This document shows positions 26,839 to 37,494 of a DNA stretch of 50,148 nucleotides, one piece after another. The notes under the pieces are model-generated. The model was not told the origin of the DNA, ran no database searches, and was given only the letters and a program-made list of their open reading frames with translations. The DNA is taken from assembly GCF_900199725.1 (NCBI RefSeq), contig NZ_LT904904.1:2931450-2981597 (forward strand), read 5' to 3'. This DNA comes from Cytobacillus massiliigabonensis (GTDB lineage: Bacteria; Bacillota; Bacilli; Bacillales; Cytobacillaceae). How positions within the stretch are numbered: the first letter of the stretch is position 1; each line of letters opens with the position of its first letter. The translations under genes were made by a program, and so were the position numbers.

Positions 26839-28149
26839 CTATAGTGCTTCGGTAAAATTCATAACTTTATTTAATGATTCAGCAGATGATGCAACCTGTA
26901 TTGTTGACTTTCCTACTTCTTCAATAACTTTTACTAAACTACTCATTTGGTTTTCCATACTATTCAAGTTCATTTCATTACCTTCAATCGATAATCGGAT
27001 TGTTTGAAAATTTTCATCCGTTAATTTGGATACATCTCCTCCAACACGAACCGCCTCTTCAACTTTTAATAAAGTATTTGCCACTTTAGCAGTGTAAGTT
27101 TGTGAAGTATCGATTAATGATTGGATATCTGCTATTGAGCTTTTTGTTTTTTCTGCCAATTTCTTAACTTCCTGTGCAACAACAGCGAACCCTTTCCCAT
27201 ACTCCCCTGCTCTTGCTGCTTCAATTCCAGAATTTAAGGCAAGTAAATTGGTCTGGTCTGCAATGATATGAACAAGTCGGACTACTTCGGTAATTTGTTC
27301 AGATGAATGTGCTAAATGAGAAACTGTTTCTCGCATTAAGTGAATCTCATTTTTAATTTGATTAACCTTCTCTAATAATGTTAAAAGTGTATTTTGTCCT
27401 TCTTTCACTTGTCCTTGGATTGTCTTCGCTTGAATGTAGCTGTTCTGTACTAATTCACTTACATCTTTACTATTAGTTATTAATGAGGCTACAGAAGCAT
27501 GCGTTTCTTCTGAAAAAGCAACTAGCGTTTGACTGACATGATAAATTTTTTGCTGCAAATCCTTCTGTCCATCTGTGAAAGTAGACTGTATTTTTTGTTC
27601 AGTTTCTTCATTATACGCTTCTAACACGAGCTGTTGCTCTAAACTTAAGACCTTGGAAACAGCCGTCCAAATTTTCTGTAATTCTCCTAAGTCCTGCACT
27701 TCTTCCATTATATTTTGAAATAAGGCATTTTGCAGATTTTGAAATGCACCCATATACCATGCAGGCTTAAGCCCAATCCGATAATGAATCTTTGCTACCC
27801 TGATACGCTTTTCGTAAAATGCAGAATCGACCTTGCCTTCAAACAAATCAATTAGATGGGTTCGAAGAGTTTGCCGTAAACGATCAACACTGCTATGCAT
27901 TTCAATGATCGTCCGCAGCTCCTCTACTTGTAAAATGGTTTTATAAAACTCATCCACAACTTTGTCAACGTACTTTTCTACTAAGGGCTGAATACTTGCA
28001 ACGATTTCTAAATCTTTTTCCTCCAAATGAATCATAGAAAGCTTTTCTTTTACCATTGGGGCTGGAGAGATAAGGACATGGTTTTTCGCGACTGACATTG
28101 ATCCTAACCATTTATAACTACTATTTCGCTGTTTCCTTAGTCTGAACAA
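26839..28149 (-). CDS. hemAT: HemAT, heme-based aerotaxis transducer (globin-coupled sensor)
   Basis: The 436-aa soluble chemoreceptor has an N-terminal globin domain (residues ~30-175) and a C-terminal MCP signalling domain with [21 protein letters not shown]. No membrane spans are present. From the TTG start at 28149, eight bases after GGAGG, the proximal heme ligand in [19 protein letters not shown] is His122, which fits B. subtilis HemAT (432 aa, His123) and argues against the longer frame to 28188. It senses oxygen through heme and signals to CheA for aerotaxis. It is a single gene and the second chemoreceptor in this window. Confidence 0.95.
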   Translation of the reverse strand: MFRLRKQRNSSYKWLGSMSVAKNHVLISPAPMVKEKLSMIHLEEKDLEIVASIQPLVEKYVDKVVDEFYKTILQVEELRTIIEMHSSVDRLRQTLRTHLIDLFEGKVDSAFYEKRIRVAKIHYRIGLKPAWYMGAFQNLQNALFQNIMEEVQDLGELQKIWTAVSKVLSLEQQLVLEAYNEETEQKIQSTFTDGQKDLQQKIYHVSQTLVAFSEETHASVASLITNSKDVSELVQNSYIQAKTIQGQVKEGQNTLLTLLEKVNQIKNEIHLMRETVSHLAHSSEQITEVVRLVHIIADQTNLLALNSGIEAARAGEYGKGFAVVAQEVKKLAEKTKSSIADIQSLIDTSQTYTAKVANTLLKVEEAVRVGGDVSKLTDENFQTIRLSIEGNEMNLNSMENQMSSLVKVIEEVGKSTIQVASSAESLNKVMNFTEAL

Positions 28150-28163
28150 TTTCTTTTCCTCCA

Positions 28164-28189
28164 CATGTCGATTAATGTCGATTGACATT
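28164..28189. promoter_or_regulatory. Inverted and direct repeats in the hemAT leader
   Basis: AATGTC (28174-28179) and GACATT (28184-28189) form a 6-bp inverted repeat around GATT. ATGTCGATT is also directly repeated (28165-28173 and 28175-28183). They lie just upstream of the hemAT ribosome binding site, in a position suited to a regulator site. Confidence 0.35.
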
Positions 28190-28276
28190 AATATTTTACT
28201 ATGTAGATAGTGTAAATAGGAAGAAAAATGCTCTTTTTTTCACAAAATTCCAACCAATGGTTCATTTGTAAATACT

Positions 28277-29041
28277 TTAATATTTTGAAACCTCTACTTT
28301 TATCCCTTTTTCTACTAATTGTTTTATTGCATGTTCATCCATTTTTGGATCAGTAATAATCGTATCAATTTTTGTAACGGATGAAATTTGTGAAAAAGCA
28401 CGTATCCCAAATTTGCTGGAATCAGCCATCAAAATGACAGCATCTGCTATTTCCATCATCTGTTTTTTCAATAATGCCTGCGATTCATTCGAATCACTTA
28501 ATCCTTTCTCGAGATGTACCCCTTTACATGAAAGAAATGCCTTGTTCACGTGATACATGCTAAGGGATCGTTCAGCAAGCGGTCCCACATATGAAAGTGA
28601 CTGTGATAATAAGATTCCACCAGTCGATATGACCTTAATTTGTTCTTTTTTGCTTAGTTCAATGGCTGTCTTTATCGAATTCGTAAGAACAGTTAAAGGC
28701 ATATCAGGCAATTCCTTTGCCATATACCATGCAGTTGTACTCGCATCTAGCGCAATTTGATCTCCAGGTTCTATAAAGCAGATAGCCTCTGCTGCAATCG
28801 CCTTTTTTTCAGCTGCATTCAAAATTTCTCTTTCTAAATAGGATATCTCTGTTTGTTCTTTTTCAATGCTTACTGCCCCTCCATGACTCCTCATTAGTAA
28901 ATGATCTCTTTCAAGCTTTTCTAAGTCACGCCGTATCGTCTCTTCTGTAACGGAAAAAATTTTACTTAATTCAGTGACACGAACACTTAACCGTTCATTT
29001 ACAATTTCCACAATTCTTCTCTGTCTTTCAGCTACAAGCAC
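28277..29041 (-). CDS. DeoR family transcriptional regulator (sugar cluster, copy 1)
   Basis: The 254-aa repressor has an N-terminal DeoR HTH (residues 5-57; recognition segment VTEETIRRDLEKLE) and a DeoRC sugar-phosphate sensor domain (TNSIKTAIEL, STGGILL, GPLAERSL, KAFLSCKGV). It is clearly paralogous to the second DeoR of the region (43049-43783), with a nearly identical recognition helix, so both may bind the same operators. Effectors are normally phosphorylated sugars; fuculose-1-phosphate, rhamnulose-1-phosphate or DHAP would fit. It starts at GTG and has its own promoter, downstream of the rhaEW terminator. Confidence 0.93.
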   Translation of the reverse strand: MLVAERQRRIVEIVNERLSVRVTELSKIFSVTEETIRRDLEKLERDHLLMRSHGGAVSIEKEQTEISYLEREILNAAEKKAIAAEAICFIEPGDQIALDASTTAWYMAKELPDMPLTVLTNSIKTAIELSKKEQIKVISTGGILLSQSLSYVGPLAERSLSMYHVNKAFLSCKGVHLEKGLSDSNESQALLKKQMMEIADAVILMADSSKFGIRAFSQISSVTKIDTIITDPKMDEHAIKQLVEKGIKVEVSKY

Positions 29042-29108
29042 TCCTATTCCATCCCTTTCATTTTTGATTTATGTCTGTATTTTTTTATTTATACGTTCAT
29101 TTCCATAA

Positions 29109-29137
29109 ATAATATATCATAATTTTTGGAAGCTCAA
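29109..29137 (-). promoter_or_regulatory. Promoter of the first deoR gene
   Basis: On the minus strand -35 TTGAGC (29132-29137), a 17-bp spacer, and -10 TATTAT (29109-29114). AT-rich tracts resembling the regional operator lie between it and the start codon. Confidence 0.6.
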
Positions 29138-29140
29138 TAC

Positions 29141-29184
29141 AAAAAGAGATAACCAGATGAATTTCTCAATCATGGTTATCTCTT
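29141..29184 (-). terminator. Terminator of rhaEW
   Basis: A perfect 12-bp stem (29144-29155 with 29173-29184) with a 17-nt loop; the plus-strand A-run before it provides the U-tract. It separates rhaEW from the first deoR gene. Confidence 0.88.
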
Positions 29185-29192
29185 GATTTATT

Positions 29193-31262
29193 TTATCTTG
29201 TGAAAGCTGCAGGTACACCTCCATCAACTGTTATCATACAGCCTGTCGTTTTATCTGCCTTTGTTGATGCAAAGAATGCAATCGCTTCAGCAATATCGGA
29301 TGGATAAATATTTACTAGCAATGTTGTACGATTGCGATAGTGTTCTTCTAATTGATCCGGATGAATCCCATAGGCTGCTGCTCGCTCCTCACGCCATTTG
29401 GAACCCCAGATAGCCGAGCCTTGTAGAACAGCATCTGGAAGAATCGAATTCACACGAATTCCGTATTCTCCTCCTTCAGCAGCTATACATCTTGCTAAAT
29501 GTGTTTCTAATGCTTTCACAGAGCTATAAGCTGCAGCATTTTTACCAGCATAAACAGAATTTTTCGAACCAACAAAGACCATGTTTCCACCCATTCCTTG
29601 CTGTTTCATCGTCTTGAATGCCTCCCTGGCAACTAAGAAGTAGCCTGTTCCTAAAACATTCATATTTAAATTCCATTCTTGAAGTGTCGTTTCGTCAATC
29701 GGACTTGATGTGGCAAGACCAGCGTTGTTAACAATTATATCCACCCCGCCAAATGAAAGTGCCGCCTGATGGAACGCACTCTGGACTTCTTCTTCCTTTG
29801 TTACATCCATTTTAATTGCTATTGCACGATCAGATCCAAATTTTTCATTAATTTCTGCAGCCACTTTTTTGGCACCTTCTAAATTTAAGTCTGCAATGAC
29901 AACATGCCCGCCTTCAGCGGCAAATCTCCGGGACGTTTCACTTCCAATTCCGCCTGAACCTCCCGTTACAAAAGCAATCGTTCTCGAAAATTCCGCTTCC
30001 TTAGGTGCCAGAGATAATTTATACAACTCCAGCGGCCAGTACTCAACATTATAGGATTCATTCTCATTTAATGAAGTAAAGTTTCCTAATGCAGATGCTC
30101 CCTTCATAACAGCAATAGCACGATGGTATAGCGCACCGCTTACTTTTGAATTGCCAATATCCTTCCCTGTATTAATCATTCCAATCCCTGGTATGAGAAT
30201 AACTCTTGGAGCAGGTTCGGACATCTGATCTCCTTGAAGCTTATTTCGTTTAAAATAGTCTGCATATTCGGCTTTAAAAGCAGTCACTCCATCTATCAAT
30301 CTTTCAATTAATAAATCTACATTCATCGATTCTGGATCCCAATCTATATAAAGCGGTATGCGTTTTGTATGAACTAGATGGTCAGGACAGGCAGCACCTA
30401 TCTGAGAAAGCTCATTGGCTTGATAGCTGTTAACAAATTGGAGAATATCTTCCCCGCGGTCATAAGTTAAAAGCATTTTCTTTTCATCACTAACCAAACC
30501 ACGTATTTTCGGCATGACTGATGCTAAAATATTTGCTGCCTCATTTTCAGAAAGAGACTTATATTTTTGACCGCCGAATATTGAAGCCCCCTCCATTCTG
30601 CTATTTATAAAATTTTCTGCTTTGGTAATAATCTCAATCGTTTTATTATAGGCTTCCTCTGACGTGTCACCCCAAGTAACCAAACCGTGTTTTTCCATTA
30701 AAACAAGCTCAGCATCAGGGTTATTTTCTACTCCATCAGCAATCATCTTTGATAAAGTAAAGCCGGGGCGGATGTAAGGAACCCAAACAAACCGGTTTCC
30801 ATATATTTCTTCTGCCATTTGCTTCCCATTATCAGCACAGCAAAGGCTTATGATCGAATCTGGATGTGTGTGGTCAACATGTTTAAATGGTAAAAAGGCA
30901 TGCAGCAATGTTTCAATGGATGCTCGTGGATGTTTACTATCAATCATGCAGTGGGAAAGATACGTAACCATCTCTTCATCTGACATTTCATTACGATCGT
31001 ACAATGGGCCTATATCCTCTAATCTTAGCCCTGTGAAGTTCCCAGCCTTCATTGTAGCTAAATCAGACCCGCTCCCCTTTACCCACATGACCTCTACATC
31101 TCTGCCGCGAAAATCCTTTTCTGTCGTCTTCATAGAAGTATTCCCACCGCCCCAGTTACATACTGAACGATCGGAACCTATTAAATTAGAACGGTAAACT
31201 AACTCAGCAAGTCCTTCTTGTAATTGGCACGCCATGTCACTATTCCAATAATTTTTAACCAC
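29193..31262 (-). CDS. rhaEW: Bifunctional rhamnulose-/fuculose-1-phosphate aldolase and lactaldehyde dehydrogenase (RhaEW/YuxG type)
   Basis: At 689 aa it has the length of B. subtilis YuxG/RhaEW. The N-terminal half is a class II (zinc) aldolase with WGGGNTS near residue 40, HTHPDSI near 130 and EKHGLVTWG near 195. The C-terminal half from ~425 is a short-chain dehydrogenase with Rossmann motif TGGSGGIG (~433), NNAG and the catalytic YSSVK. The family cleaves L-rhamnulose-1-phosphate to DHAP and L-lactaldehyde and oxidises the lactaldehyde to L-lactate. The start is GTG seven bases after GGAGG. It is transcribed alone from a promoter with operators almost identical to those of lutA, whose products consume the lactate. 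A separate FucA-type aldolase is present, so the two may serve different ketose phosphates. Confidence 0.92.
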   Translation of the reverse strand: MVKNYWNSDMACQLQEGLAELVYRSNLIGSDRSVCNWGGGNTSMKTTEKDFRGRDVEVMWVKGSGSDLATMKAGNFTGLRLEDIGPLYDRNEMSDEEMVTYLSHCMIDSKHPRASIETLLHAFLPFKHVDHTHPDSIISLCCADNGKQMAEEIYGNRFVWVPYIRPGFTLSKMIADGVENNPDAELVLMEKHGLVTWGDTSEEAYNKTIEIITKAENFINSRMEGASIFGGQKYKSLSENEAANILASVMPKIRGLVSDEKKMLLTYDRGEDILQFVNSYQANELSQIGAACPDHLVHTKRIPLYIDWDPESMNVDLLIERLIDGVTAFKAEYADYFKRNKLQGDQMSEPAPRVILIPGIGMINTGKDIGNSKVSGALYHRAIAVMKGASALGNFTSLNENESYNVEYWPLELYKLSLAPKEAEFSRTIAFVTGGSGGIGSETSRRFAAEGGHVVIADLNLEGAKKVAAEINEKFGSDRAIAIKMDVTKEEEVQSAFHQAALSFGGVDIIVNNAGLATSSPIDETTLQEWNLNMNVLGTGYFLVAREAFKTMKQQGMGGNMVFVGSKNSVYAGKNAAAYSSVKALETHLARCIAAEGGEYGIRVNSILPDAVLQGSAIWGSKWREERAAAYGIHPDQLEEHYRNRTTLLVNIYPSDIAEAIAFFASTKADKTTGCMITVDGGVPAAFTR

Positions 31263-31299
31263 ACACTCTCCTCCGCTTCCATTTATTATATTTTGTTTA

Positions 31300-31328
31300 A
31301 TTATAATATAGTTTTGTTTATCTTTGAA
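31300..31328 (-). promoter_or_regulatory. Promoter of rhaEW, with an operator in its spacer
   Basis: On the minus strand -35 TTCAAA (31323-31328), a 17-bp spacer containing GATAAACAAA, and -10 TATAAT (31300-31305). The lutA promoter has the same -35, -10 and spacer length, and AATAAACAAA at the same place. Confidence 0.8.
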
Positions 31329-31364
31329 TATCTTTATTTCTATTTTTATTTATTTTTGTTTCGT
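31313..31364. promoter_or_regulatory. DeoR-type operator repeats upstream of rhaEW
   Basis: TTTGTTTATCTTTGAATA (31313-31330, plus strand) matches 17 of 18 bases of the site at lutA. A second copy with core TTTATTTTTG lies at 31349-31358, 32 bp away, and a degenerate third overlaps the region after the -10. The direct-repeat arrangement fits DeoR-family binding. Confidence 0.65.
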
Positions 31365-31390
31365 TTAATTTAACTCTTTTTAAAAAGGCA

Positions 31391-32365
31391 TCATTTAATT
31401 AATTCTAAAATTTCCTCTTTTGTCGGCAATGAAGATATAGCTCCTAGGCCAGTAGTTGTTAAAGCACCGCTTCCATTCGCAAATGCTAATAATTCAACAT
31501 GATGTTCCTGGAGAATTTCTACAACATTAAATGGACATGCTCCTCTTTCTAGGAGCTGATATAAAATACCGCCAATAAACGCGTCACCAGCCCCCGTTGT
31601 GTCAACTGCTTTTACAGGGTATCCCTTTGATTCATATTTATATTTTTTTATGTATAAATCCGCACCCGCAGATCCTTTAGTATAAATCACTGCTCTTACA
31701 TTCCCGCAAAACAAGGTTTCAATCGCCTCATCTATATTTGATATATTTGTAATAAATTCCAGCTCTTCATCAGATATTTTTACAATATGGGCAAGTGGGA
31801 TAAATTCAAGGATTGCCCTTCGGCATGCCTCAGGGTCATCCCATAAGGGAAGCCGGACATTAGGGTCAAAACTGACTAAACCATTTGATTGAATAACTGC
31901 TAGAATGGCTTTTTTATGCGCTTTCTTCATAGGGCTTTCCACTAAGTCAACGGAACAGAAATGAAGGATATCCCCCAGTTTAAACCATTTCGTATCAATT
32001 TCGTCTTCTTGTAAAAGCAAGTCTGCTGAAGGATGACGATAAAAGGAAAAATCCCTTTCCCCATCCTCTTTCAATGATACGAAAGCAATCCCTGTTTTTG
32101 CTTCATTTGTTCTTCGAATTTTATCTGTTTCCACTCCTGCACTTTCTAGCTTTTCTATTAAAAAATCACCAAATGGATCCTCTCCTACTTTTGTAATCAT
32201 CGAAGACATTCCCCCATATTTTGCCACAGCTGCTGCTGCATTTGCAGGGGCTCCTCCAGGGGCTCGATCAAAGGTAACCACATCTTTAAGGGGCAGCCCT
32301 TTTTGCAGTGGAACAAAATCTATTAATACCTCACCAATTGCATACAATTTTCCCATCGTCATCAT
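31391..32365 (-). CDS. PfkB-family carbohydrate kinase (fructokinase-like)
   Basis: The 324-aa ribokinase-fold enzyme has both PfkB signatures: the N-terminal GGAPANAAAAVAKYGG (~residues 37-52) and the C-terminal DTTGAGDAFIGG (~255-266) containing the anion hole and catalytic Asp. Overall it resembles bacterial fructokinases (ScrK). Start ATG is seven bases after AAAGG. It is the last gene of the main operon before the rhaEW promoter. Its substrate here is not obvious; in this cluster it may phosphorylate a ketose released by the oxidoreductase or isomerase. Confidence 0.9.
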   Translation of the reverse strand: MMTMGKLYAIGEVLIDFVPLQKGLPLKDVVTFDRAPGGAPANAAAAVAKYGGMSSMITKVGEDPFGDFLIEKLESAGVETDKIRRTNEAKTGIAFVSLKEDGERDFSFYRHPSADLLLQEDEIDTKWFKLGDILHFCSVDLVESPMKKAHKKAILAVIQSNGLVSFDPNVRLPLWDDPEACRRAILEFIPLAHIVKISDEELEFITNISNIDEAIETLFCGNVRAVIYTKGSAGADLYIKKYKYESKGYPVKAVDTTGAGDAFIGGILYQLLERGACPFNVVEILQEHHVELLAFANGSGALTTTGLGAISSLPTKEEILELIK

Positions 32366-32389
32366 CTCTTTACCTTTTTATTAATTAAG

Positions 32390-32411
32390 CCCTCAGATAC
32401 TAGCCTGAGGG
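32390..32411 (-). other. Intergenic hairpin between the ribulokinase-like and PfkB kinase genes
   Basis: Stem CCCTCAG (32390-32396) / CTGAGGG (32405-32411) with an 8-nt loop but no U-tract on either strand. It is more likely an mRNA-processing or stabilising hairpin than a terminator. Confidence 0.5.
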
Positions 32412-32419
32412 TAATCTTC

Positions 32420-34096
32420 TTATCGAATATTCATTTCTTTCATCTCTTTCAATCGTTTCATTACATTATTTTCTCCACGGCCAAAATAGTCATGCAAGCG
32501 TTTATACTCCAAATATAGAGAATCATATTTTTCTACATTCTCTTGAATTGGGATATATGTTTCTTCCTTTAGTTTAGCCATGTTTCGGCATGCTTCAATC
32601 ACTGTATTATAGCCGCCCTTTGATTGCCCTGCTGCAACAGCTCCATACATTGCTGCTCCAATTGCAGGAGTAAGAGTTGTGCTAGAGATTTTAATTTCCA
32701 TGTTTGTCACATCTGCATAAATTTGCATGAGCAGCTTATTGCGTTGAGGAAGTCCTCCACATGCATAAAGCTCGGAGATTGCTACTCCATTCTTACGAAA
32801 CGTATCAATAATTGTCCTAGTACCAAAAGCGGTGGATTCAATTAATGCACGGTAAATCTCCTCAGGTGTTGTAGATAAAGTCAATCCAATTAATAGACCT
32901 GATAAATCAGCATCCACTAATGGAGTACGATTTCCATTTTGCCAATCCAAAGCGATTAAACCACTTTCTCCAGGTTTCAGTTTATTCGACTTCTCTTCTA
33001 ATAATTCGTGAATAGTTTTTCCTTCACTCACCGCATTTTCACATATATAAGTAGGAACATTCTTATCAATAAACCAAGCAAAGATATCACCCACTGCCGC
33101 TTGACCGGCCTCATAAGCATATAAGCCTGGAATTATTCCATCTTCAACTACTCCACTAATTCCTTCAATAAATACTTCCTTCTCACTTAAAAGCATGTGG
33201 CAAGTAGAGGTTCCCATGACCATAACCATTTTTTCCGGTTCTGAAACCCCAACCCCTGGGACAGCCGCATGGGCATCTATCAGCCCTGCTGAAACGGCGA
33301 TACCAGAATGAAGCCCCATCAATTCAGCCATCTCACTTGTTAGTTCTCCTACTTTCGATCCGCTTGATACAACCTCGCCACTTAATTTTGTTTCATAAAT
33401 ATCAGCTAGTCTTGGATCCAGTAAATTCAAAAACTGTGCGGGTATATATCCCTCTTTCTTATGCCAAGTCCCTTTATAGCCTGCTGCACAGCTGTTCCTT
33501 TTGATTGTTCCAGTCATTTTAGCAGTTATCCAATCGGATCCTTCCAGAAAATAGGCTGTCTGGGAAAATACTTCAGGTGCCTTGTTCAACACTTCCCACA
33601 CCTTAGGCAGCATCCACTCAGATGATATTTTCCCCCCGTAACGCTTCAGCCACTCTTCGCCTTGATCGGAAGCTATTTTAGTTATTTTGTTAGCTTCCTC
33701 TTGTGCAGCATGATGCTTCCATAATTTTACCCAAGCGTGCGGATTCTCTCTTACATGCTCTTTATAGCAAAGTGGTTCCAATTGCTCATCTGTCGGCAAA
33801 ATGGTGCACGCTGTAAAATCCACCCCAACTCCGATCACATCAGCTGGATTTATTCCTGATTGCTTCAGGACCTCTGGTACAGAAATTGAAAGCACTGATA
33901 AATAATCAGCAGGATTTTGCAATGCGAAATCAGAATCCAATATGACATTTGAGAATGGCAATTGTTTATCAATGACTCCATCCCTGTACTTAGTTACATG
34001 GGCAGCAACTATTCCTCCATCAGTTATATCAACTAATACAGCTCTTCCAGATTCTGTTCCATAATCAATCCCAATTGTATACTTCTTTCCTTCCAT
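32420..34096 (-). CDS. Ribulokinase (AraB-like FGGY kinase)
   Basis: The 558-aa FGGY kinase has the AraB pattern: [15 protein letters not shown] at the start, [13 protein letters not shown] (~residue 100), [21 protein letters not shown] (catalytic Asp region) and [10 protein letters not shown]. AraB enzymes phosphorylate L- or D-ribulose at C5. With FucI, which also isomerises D-arabinose to D-ribulose, this would allow D-arabinose use through ribulose-5-phosphate; a role in L-arabinose use is less likely as no araA or araD is nearby. It lies behind a strong hairpin terminator after fucI, so it needs read-through or a weak promoter. Confidence 0.9.
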   Translation of the reverse strand: MEGKKYTIGIDYGTESGRAVLVDITDGGIVAAHVTKYRDGVIDKQLPFSNVILDSDFALQNPADYLSVLSISVPEVLKQSGINPADVIGVGVDFTACTILPTDEQLEPLCYKEHVRENPHAWVKLWKHHAAQEEANKITKIASDQGEEWLKRYGGKISSEWMLPKVWEVLNKAPEVFSQTAYFLEGSDWITAKMTGTIKRNSCAAGYKGTWHKKEGYIPAQFLNLLDPRLADIYETKLSGEVVSSGSKVGELTSEMAELMGLHSGIAVSAGLIDAHAAVPGVGVSEPEKMVMVMGTSTCHMLLSEKEVFIEGISGVVEDGIIPGLYAYEAGQAAVGDIFAWFIDKNVPTYICENAVSEGKTIHELLEEKSNKLKPGESGLIALDWQNGNRTPLVDADLSGLLIGLTLSTTPEEIYRALIESTAFGTRTIIDTFRKNGVAISELYACGGLPQRNKLLMQIYADVTNMEIKISSTTLTPAIGAAMYGAVAAGQSKGGYNTVIEACRNMAKLKEETYIPIQENVEKYDSLYLEYKRLHDYFGRGENNVMKRLKEMKEMNIR

Positions 34097-34148
34097 CGGT
34101 TAGCCTCTCTTCGAAATTAGTTTTTCTTTCCAATGAGTATACTGTTTG

Positions 34149-34179
34149 AAAAACCCCTGAAATGTGAATCAGGGGTTTT
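34149..34179 (-). terminator. Strong terminator/attenuator between fucI and the ribulokinase-like gene
   Basis: A perfect 11-bp GC-rich stem (34150-34160 with 34169-34179) with an 8-nt loop and a following U-tract on minus. It splits the operon directly after fucI. Confidence 0.88.
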
Positions 34180-34192
34180 GTAACATCATGAA

Positions 34193-35983
34193 TTATCGAT
34201 ATAATGGGCCATAGGTACTGCAAGCTCGGTAATCTGCCCCTTCTGGATCATTCGTTCCAAACATTCCCCATGCACTTGGTCTAAAAATCTTATCCTTCTT
34301 GACATTATGCATATTAACTGGAATCCGAAGCATGGAAGCTAGTGTAATTAAGTCACTCCCATTATGACCGTAGCTCATTGAACAATGATTGGCACCCCAG
34401 CTATTCATGACTGAATATACATCCTGAAAAACACCTTCTCCTGTTAAATTAGGAACAAACCAAGTGGTTGGCCATGTTGGATCTGTACGCAGGTCAAGTG
34501 TATCATGCATCTCATTCGGCAGTTCAACTGTATACCCTTCTGCAATTTGAAGTACAGGTCCTAATCCCTTAATTAAATTTATCCTTGCAATGGTTACAGG
34601 CATGTTCCCTTTTGTAAGAAAGTCACTTGAATAGCCGCCTCCGCGAAAATATCCTGTAGAAGATGGTCTCCAAAGTGTTGCATCCAAGCAATTTTGAGCC
34701 TCTTCTTCACTAATATCCCAGAATGGTTTAATGGCCGGCTTTCCATCTATTGATTGTTCACCTGTTCCATCTAGAGCTGCAGGACCAGAATTTATTAAGT
34801 GAATAAATCCATTTTCAGCCAGGCCCTCCGGCTTATAGCCTGTAACTCGTTCTACTGCATCGGGGCTCCAATACGTTCTTACATCTGCAAATACTTGAGC
34901 TGTATTCGTTAACAAATGACCAAACAGCATCGTAATTCCATTCAAACTATCATTTTCTGTCGCAAGAATATAAGGAGGACGAATGCCATTCCAATCAAAT
35001 GAGGAATTTAGGATTGCTTCCATAAAGTCTCCGTTCGGGAAATGATCTGTCCATTGCCGCTGACCTTGGAAGCCAGCGGCAATGGCATTTCTTCCGAGTG
35101 CTTCTTCCCCATAGCCTAACTCTAAAAGCTTCGGATTTCCTATCATTAAATCTCTCGCAATTAATGACATTTTCACACTAGTTTCCCAATCGCGATCCTT
35201 TTCTTCCCTTGAACGCTGACCACTCTCAGAATTATTATCCGGTCCTTCCTTGCAATTTTCCTTTACCCAGCTTAAAGCTTTTCCGTACTCTTCTTTATCA
35301 TAAATCTCTTTATCCATTCTTCTTATAAATTCTGAACTATCAATATATTCATTTCTCATTCCAAGGTATTCCTGGAAAAAACTTTCGTTAATCATACTTC
35401 CTGCGATCCCCATCGAAACACTGCCCATGGAAAGATATGATTTTCCTTTTATTGTTGCTACTACAAGACCTGCTTTAGCGAATTGAAGCAGTTTTTCTTT
35501 GACATCGTTTGGTATAACCGTATCACCAATGTCTTGCACATCCCTGCCATAGATTCCAAATGCAGGTATCCCTTTTTGATTATGTGCTGCAAGTACAGCT
35601 GCCAAATATACGGCACCAGGCCGTTCAGTTCCATTAAATCCCCAAACAGCTTTAGGAATTTCAGGAGTCATATCCATTGTTTCTGAACCATAGCACCAGC
35701 ATGGTGTGACAGTAATGGACACACCGACGCCCTCCCTAGCAAATTTCTCTGCCGCCTGTGCAGCTTCTGCCACCCCGCCTATACAAGTATCAGCAATAAC
35801 AAAATCAACAGGCTCGCCATTATAATGCCTAAGATTTTCGGATAAAAATTCTACCACCGATTTAGCCAAGTTCATAGTTGTCTCTTCTAAAGATTCTCGA
35901 ACCCCATTCCTTCTGCCATCAATCGTTGGTCTGATTCCTATTTTCGGTAAACTTCCAAGGTATCTATTCTTAATCGTCTTCAT
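34193..35983 (-). CDS. fucI: L-fucose isomerase
   Basis: The 596-aa enzyme matches FucI (591 aa in E. coli) from end to end: [21 protein letters not shown] at the N-terminus, [13 protein letters not shown] and [16 protein letters not shown] in the middle, [11 protein letters not shown] and the C-terminal [14 protein letters not shown]. It converts L-fucose to L-fuculose with Mn, and also D-arabinose to D-ribulose. ATG at 35983 lies eight bases after GGGG; the TTG six bases upstream is too close. It overlaps the 3' end of the preceding kinase gene by 14 bp, which indicates translational coupling. Confidence 0.96.
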   Translation of the reverse strand: MKTIKNRYLGSLPKIGIRPTIDGRRNGVRESLEETTMNLAKSVVEFLSENLRHYNGEPVDFVIADTCIGGVAEAAQAAEKFAREGVGVSITVTPCWCYGSETMDMTPEIPKAVWGFNGTERPGAVYLAAVLAAHNQKGIPAFGIYGRDVQDIGDTVIPNDVKEKLLQFAKAGLVVATIKGKSYLSMGSVSMGIAGSMINESFFQEYLGMRNEYIDSSEFIRRMDKEIYDKEEYGKALSWVKENCKEGPDNNSESGQRSREEKDRDWETSVKMSLIARDLMIGNPKLLELGYGEEALGRNAIAAGFQGQRQWTDHFPNGDFMEAILNSSFDWNGIRPPYILATENDSLNGITMLFGHLLTNTAQVFADVRTYWSPDAVERVTGYKPEGLAENGFIHLINSGPAALDGTGEQSIDGKPAIKPFWDISEEEAQNCLDATLWRPSSTGYFRGGGYSSDFLTKGNMPVTIARINLIKGLGPVLQIAEGYTVELPNEMHDTLDLRTDPTWPTTWFVPNLTGEGVFQDVYSVMNSWGANHCSMSYGHNGSDLITLASMLRIPVNMHNVKKDKIFRPSAWGMFGTNDPEGADYRACSTYGPLYR

Positions 35984-37463
35984 ATACAAGTCCCCTTTTC
36001 AATAGTTTCTTGAAATGTCCATACGCTTCTTGCCAAGGTAATTGATTTTGCGGTTCATAAATTTTCATAGGAAAAGAGTTTTCTATTATTTCTCTTCCTT
36101 CCTGAAAATCTTTTATTTCGCCTAAGGCAACCCATTGAGATAGAGCATTCCCAATGGAGCTCGCTTCGATTGGACCTGCAACGACTGTTCTATTCGTTGC
36201 ATTCGCAGTAAATTGGCATAGAAATTCGTTCTGAATTCCTCCGCCACCCATATGGATAACTTCAATTCTTTGACCAGTTAAGTACTCTATTTTTTCAAGT
36301 ACCCACCTGTATTTAAGGGATAGACTCTCTAAAATGCAACGCAGAAAATCCCCGATTGTTTCTGGAGGCATCTGGTTTGTATTCAAACAAAAATCCCTAA
36401 TCTGCTTTGGCATATTTACCGGATTAAAAAATTGCGGATCATCTGGATCAACCAAACGCTGAAACGCTTCAGTTTTTTCTATTAATCTTGCTTCCTCTTC
36501 ATATGTACTGCTCAATCCTTCTTTCTCCCAAATCAATTTACATTGCTGAATGAGCCATAAACCCATCGTATTTTTTAATAGCCGGTATTCTCCATTCACC
36601 GTACCTTCATTTGTAAATCCCCATTCTAGTGCTTTCTCAGTTATAACTGGCTCTTTCACTTGTATCCCCATTAATATCCACGTTCCGCAGCTCATGAAGG
36701 CGGCATTCTTAGTTTTAATTGGCAGTGCTGCAAGAGCGCAAGCTGTATCATGCCCAGCACCAGCAATTACCTTTACAGATGGGATTCCGAGCTCTGCATT
36801 AATTGAATTCATGGTCGGTCCTAGCATTGTCCCTGGTTCTATAATATCTGCCATTAAGTCAGAGGGCAGATTTAATTTTCTCAAAAGATCTGTATCCCAA
36901 TTTCGCTGATGAATATTAAATAAGGACGTCGTCGTACTTATTGTATATTCATTTGCCTTTATACCTGAAAAGAGATAACTTAAGAGATTTGAAGTAAGTA
37001 AAACAGTATCTGCTTTCTCTATAAGGTCTGGATTTCTATTTTTTATCTCATATAGCTGGCAAATAGTGTTTATAGCTGCAGGCTCGATACCCGTTCGGTA
37101 GAATAATTCTTCTCTAGGTACCGTTTTATACATTTCGATTAAACTATTATTTGATTGCTGATCTCTATATGAATAAGGATTTCCAAGCAGCTCACCTGAT
37201 GCGGAGAGAAGACCGAAGTCGACTCCCCATGTGTCTATGGAAAGACTTTCGATTTGTTTATATCCCTTTAAAATACATTTGCCCATCCCATTTTTCATTT
37301 CCTGGAATATTTTTAATATGTCCCAATAATAGTGACCAGTTAAAAAAACCGGCTGATTGGTAAATCGATGAATCTCTTCCATCAACAGCTTCTTTCCATC
37401 AAATCGGCTGATCATCAAACGTCCATTTGATGCCCCTAAATCAAAAGCCCAAACACTTTTCAT
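35970..37463 (-). CDS. RhaB-type FGGY kinase (rhamnulokinase/fuculokinase)
   Basis: The 497-aa kinase begins [19 protein letters not shown], the RhaB-type phosphate loop ([10 protein letters not shown]). It continues with [29 protein letters not shown] with the catalytic Asp, SCGTWILMG and HMGGGGIQN. RhaB-family kinases phosphorylate L-rhamnulose at C1, and many also take L-fuculose. Between fucI and a FucA-type aldolase gene the natural substrate is L-fuculose, with L-rhamnulose possible. ATG at 37463 is preferred over the GTG nine bases upstream, which abuts AAAGGA. Confidence 0.92.
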   Translation of the reverse strand: MKSVWAFDLGASNGRLMISRFDGKKLLMEEIHRFTNQPVFLTGHYYWDILKIFQEMKNGMGKCILKGYKQIESLSIDTWGVDFGLLSASGELLGNPYSYRDQQSNNSLIEMYKTVPREELFYRTGIEPAAINTICQLYEIKNRNPDLIEKADTVLLTSNLLSYLFSGIKANEYTISTTTSLFNIHQRNWDTDLLRKLNLPSDLMADIIEPGTMLGPTMNSINAELGIPSVKVIAGAGHDTACALAALPIKTKNAAFMSCGTWILMGIQVKEPVITEKALEWGFTNEGTVNGEYRLLKNTMGLWLIQQCKLIWEKEGLSSTYEEEARLIEKTEAFQRLVDPDDPQFFNPVNMPKQIRDFCLNTNQMPPETIGDFLRCILESLSLKYRWVLEKIEYLTGQRIEVIHMGGGGIQNEFLCQFTANATNRTVVAGPIEASSIGNALSQWVALGEIKDFQEGREIIENSFPMKIYEPQNQLPWQEAYGHFKKLLKRGLVYEDD

Positions 37464-37494
37464 TTCTTTCACGTCCTTTAATAACGACCAATGA

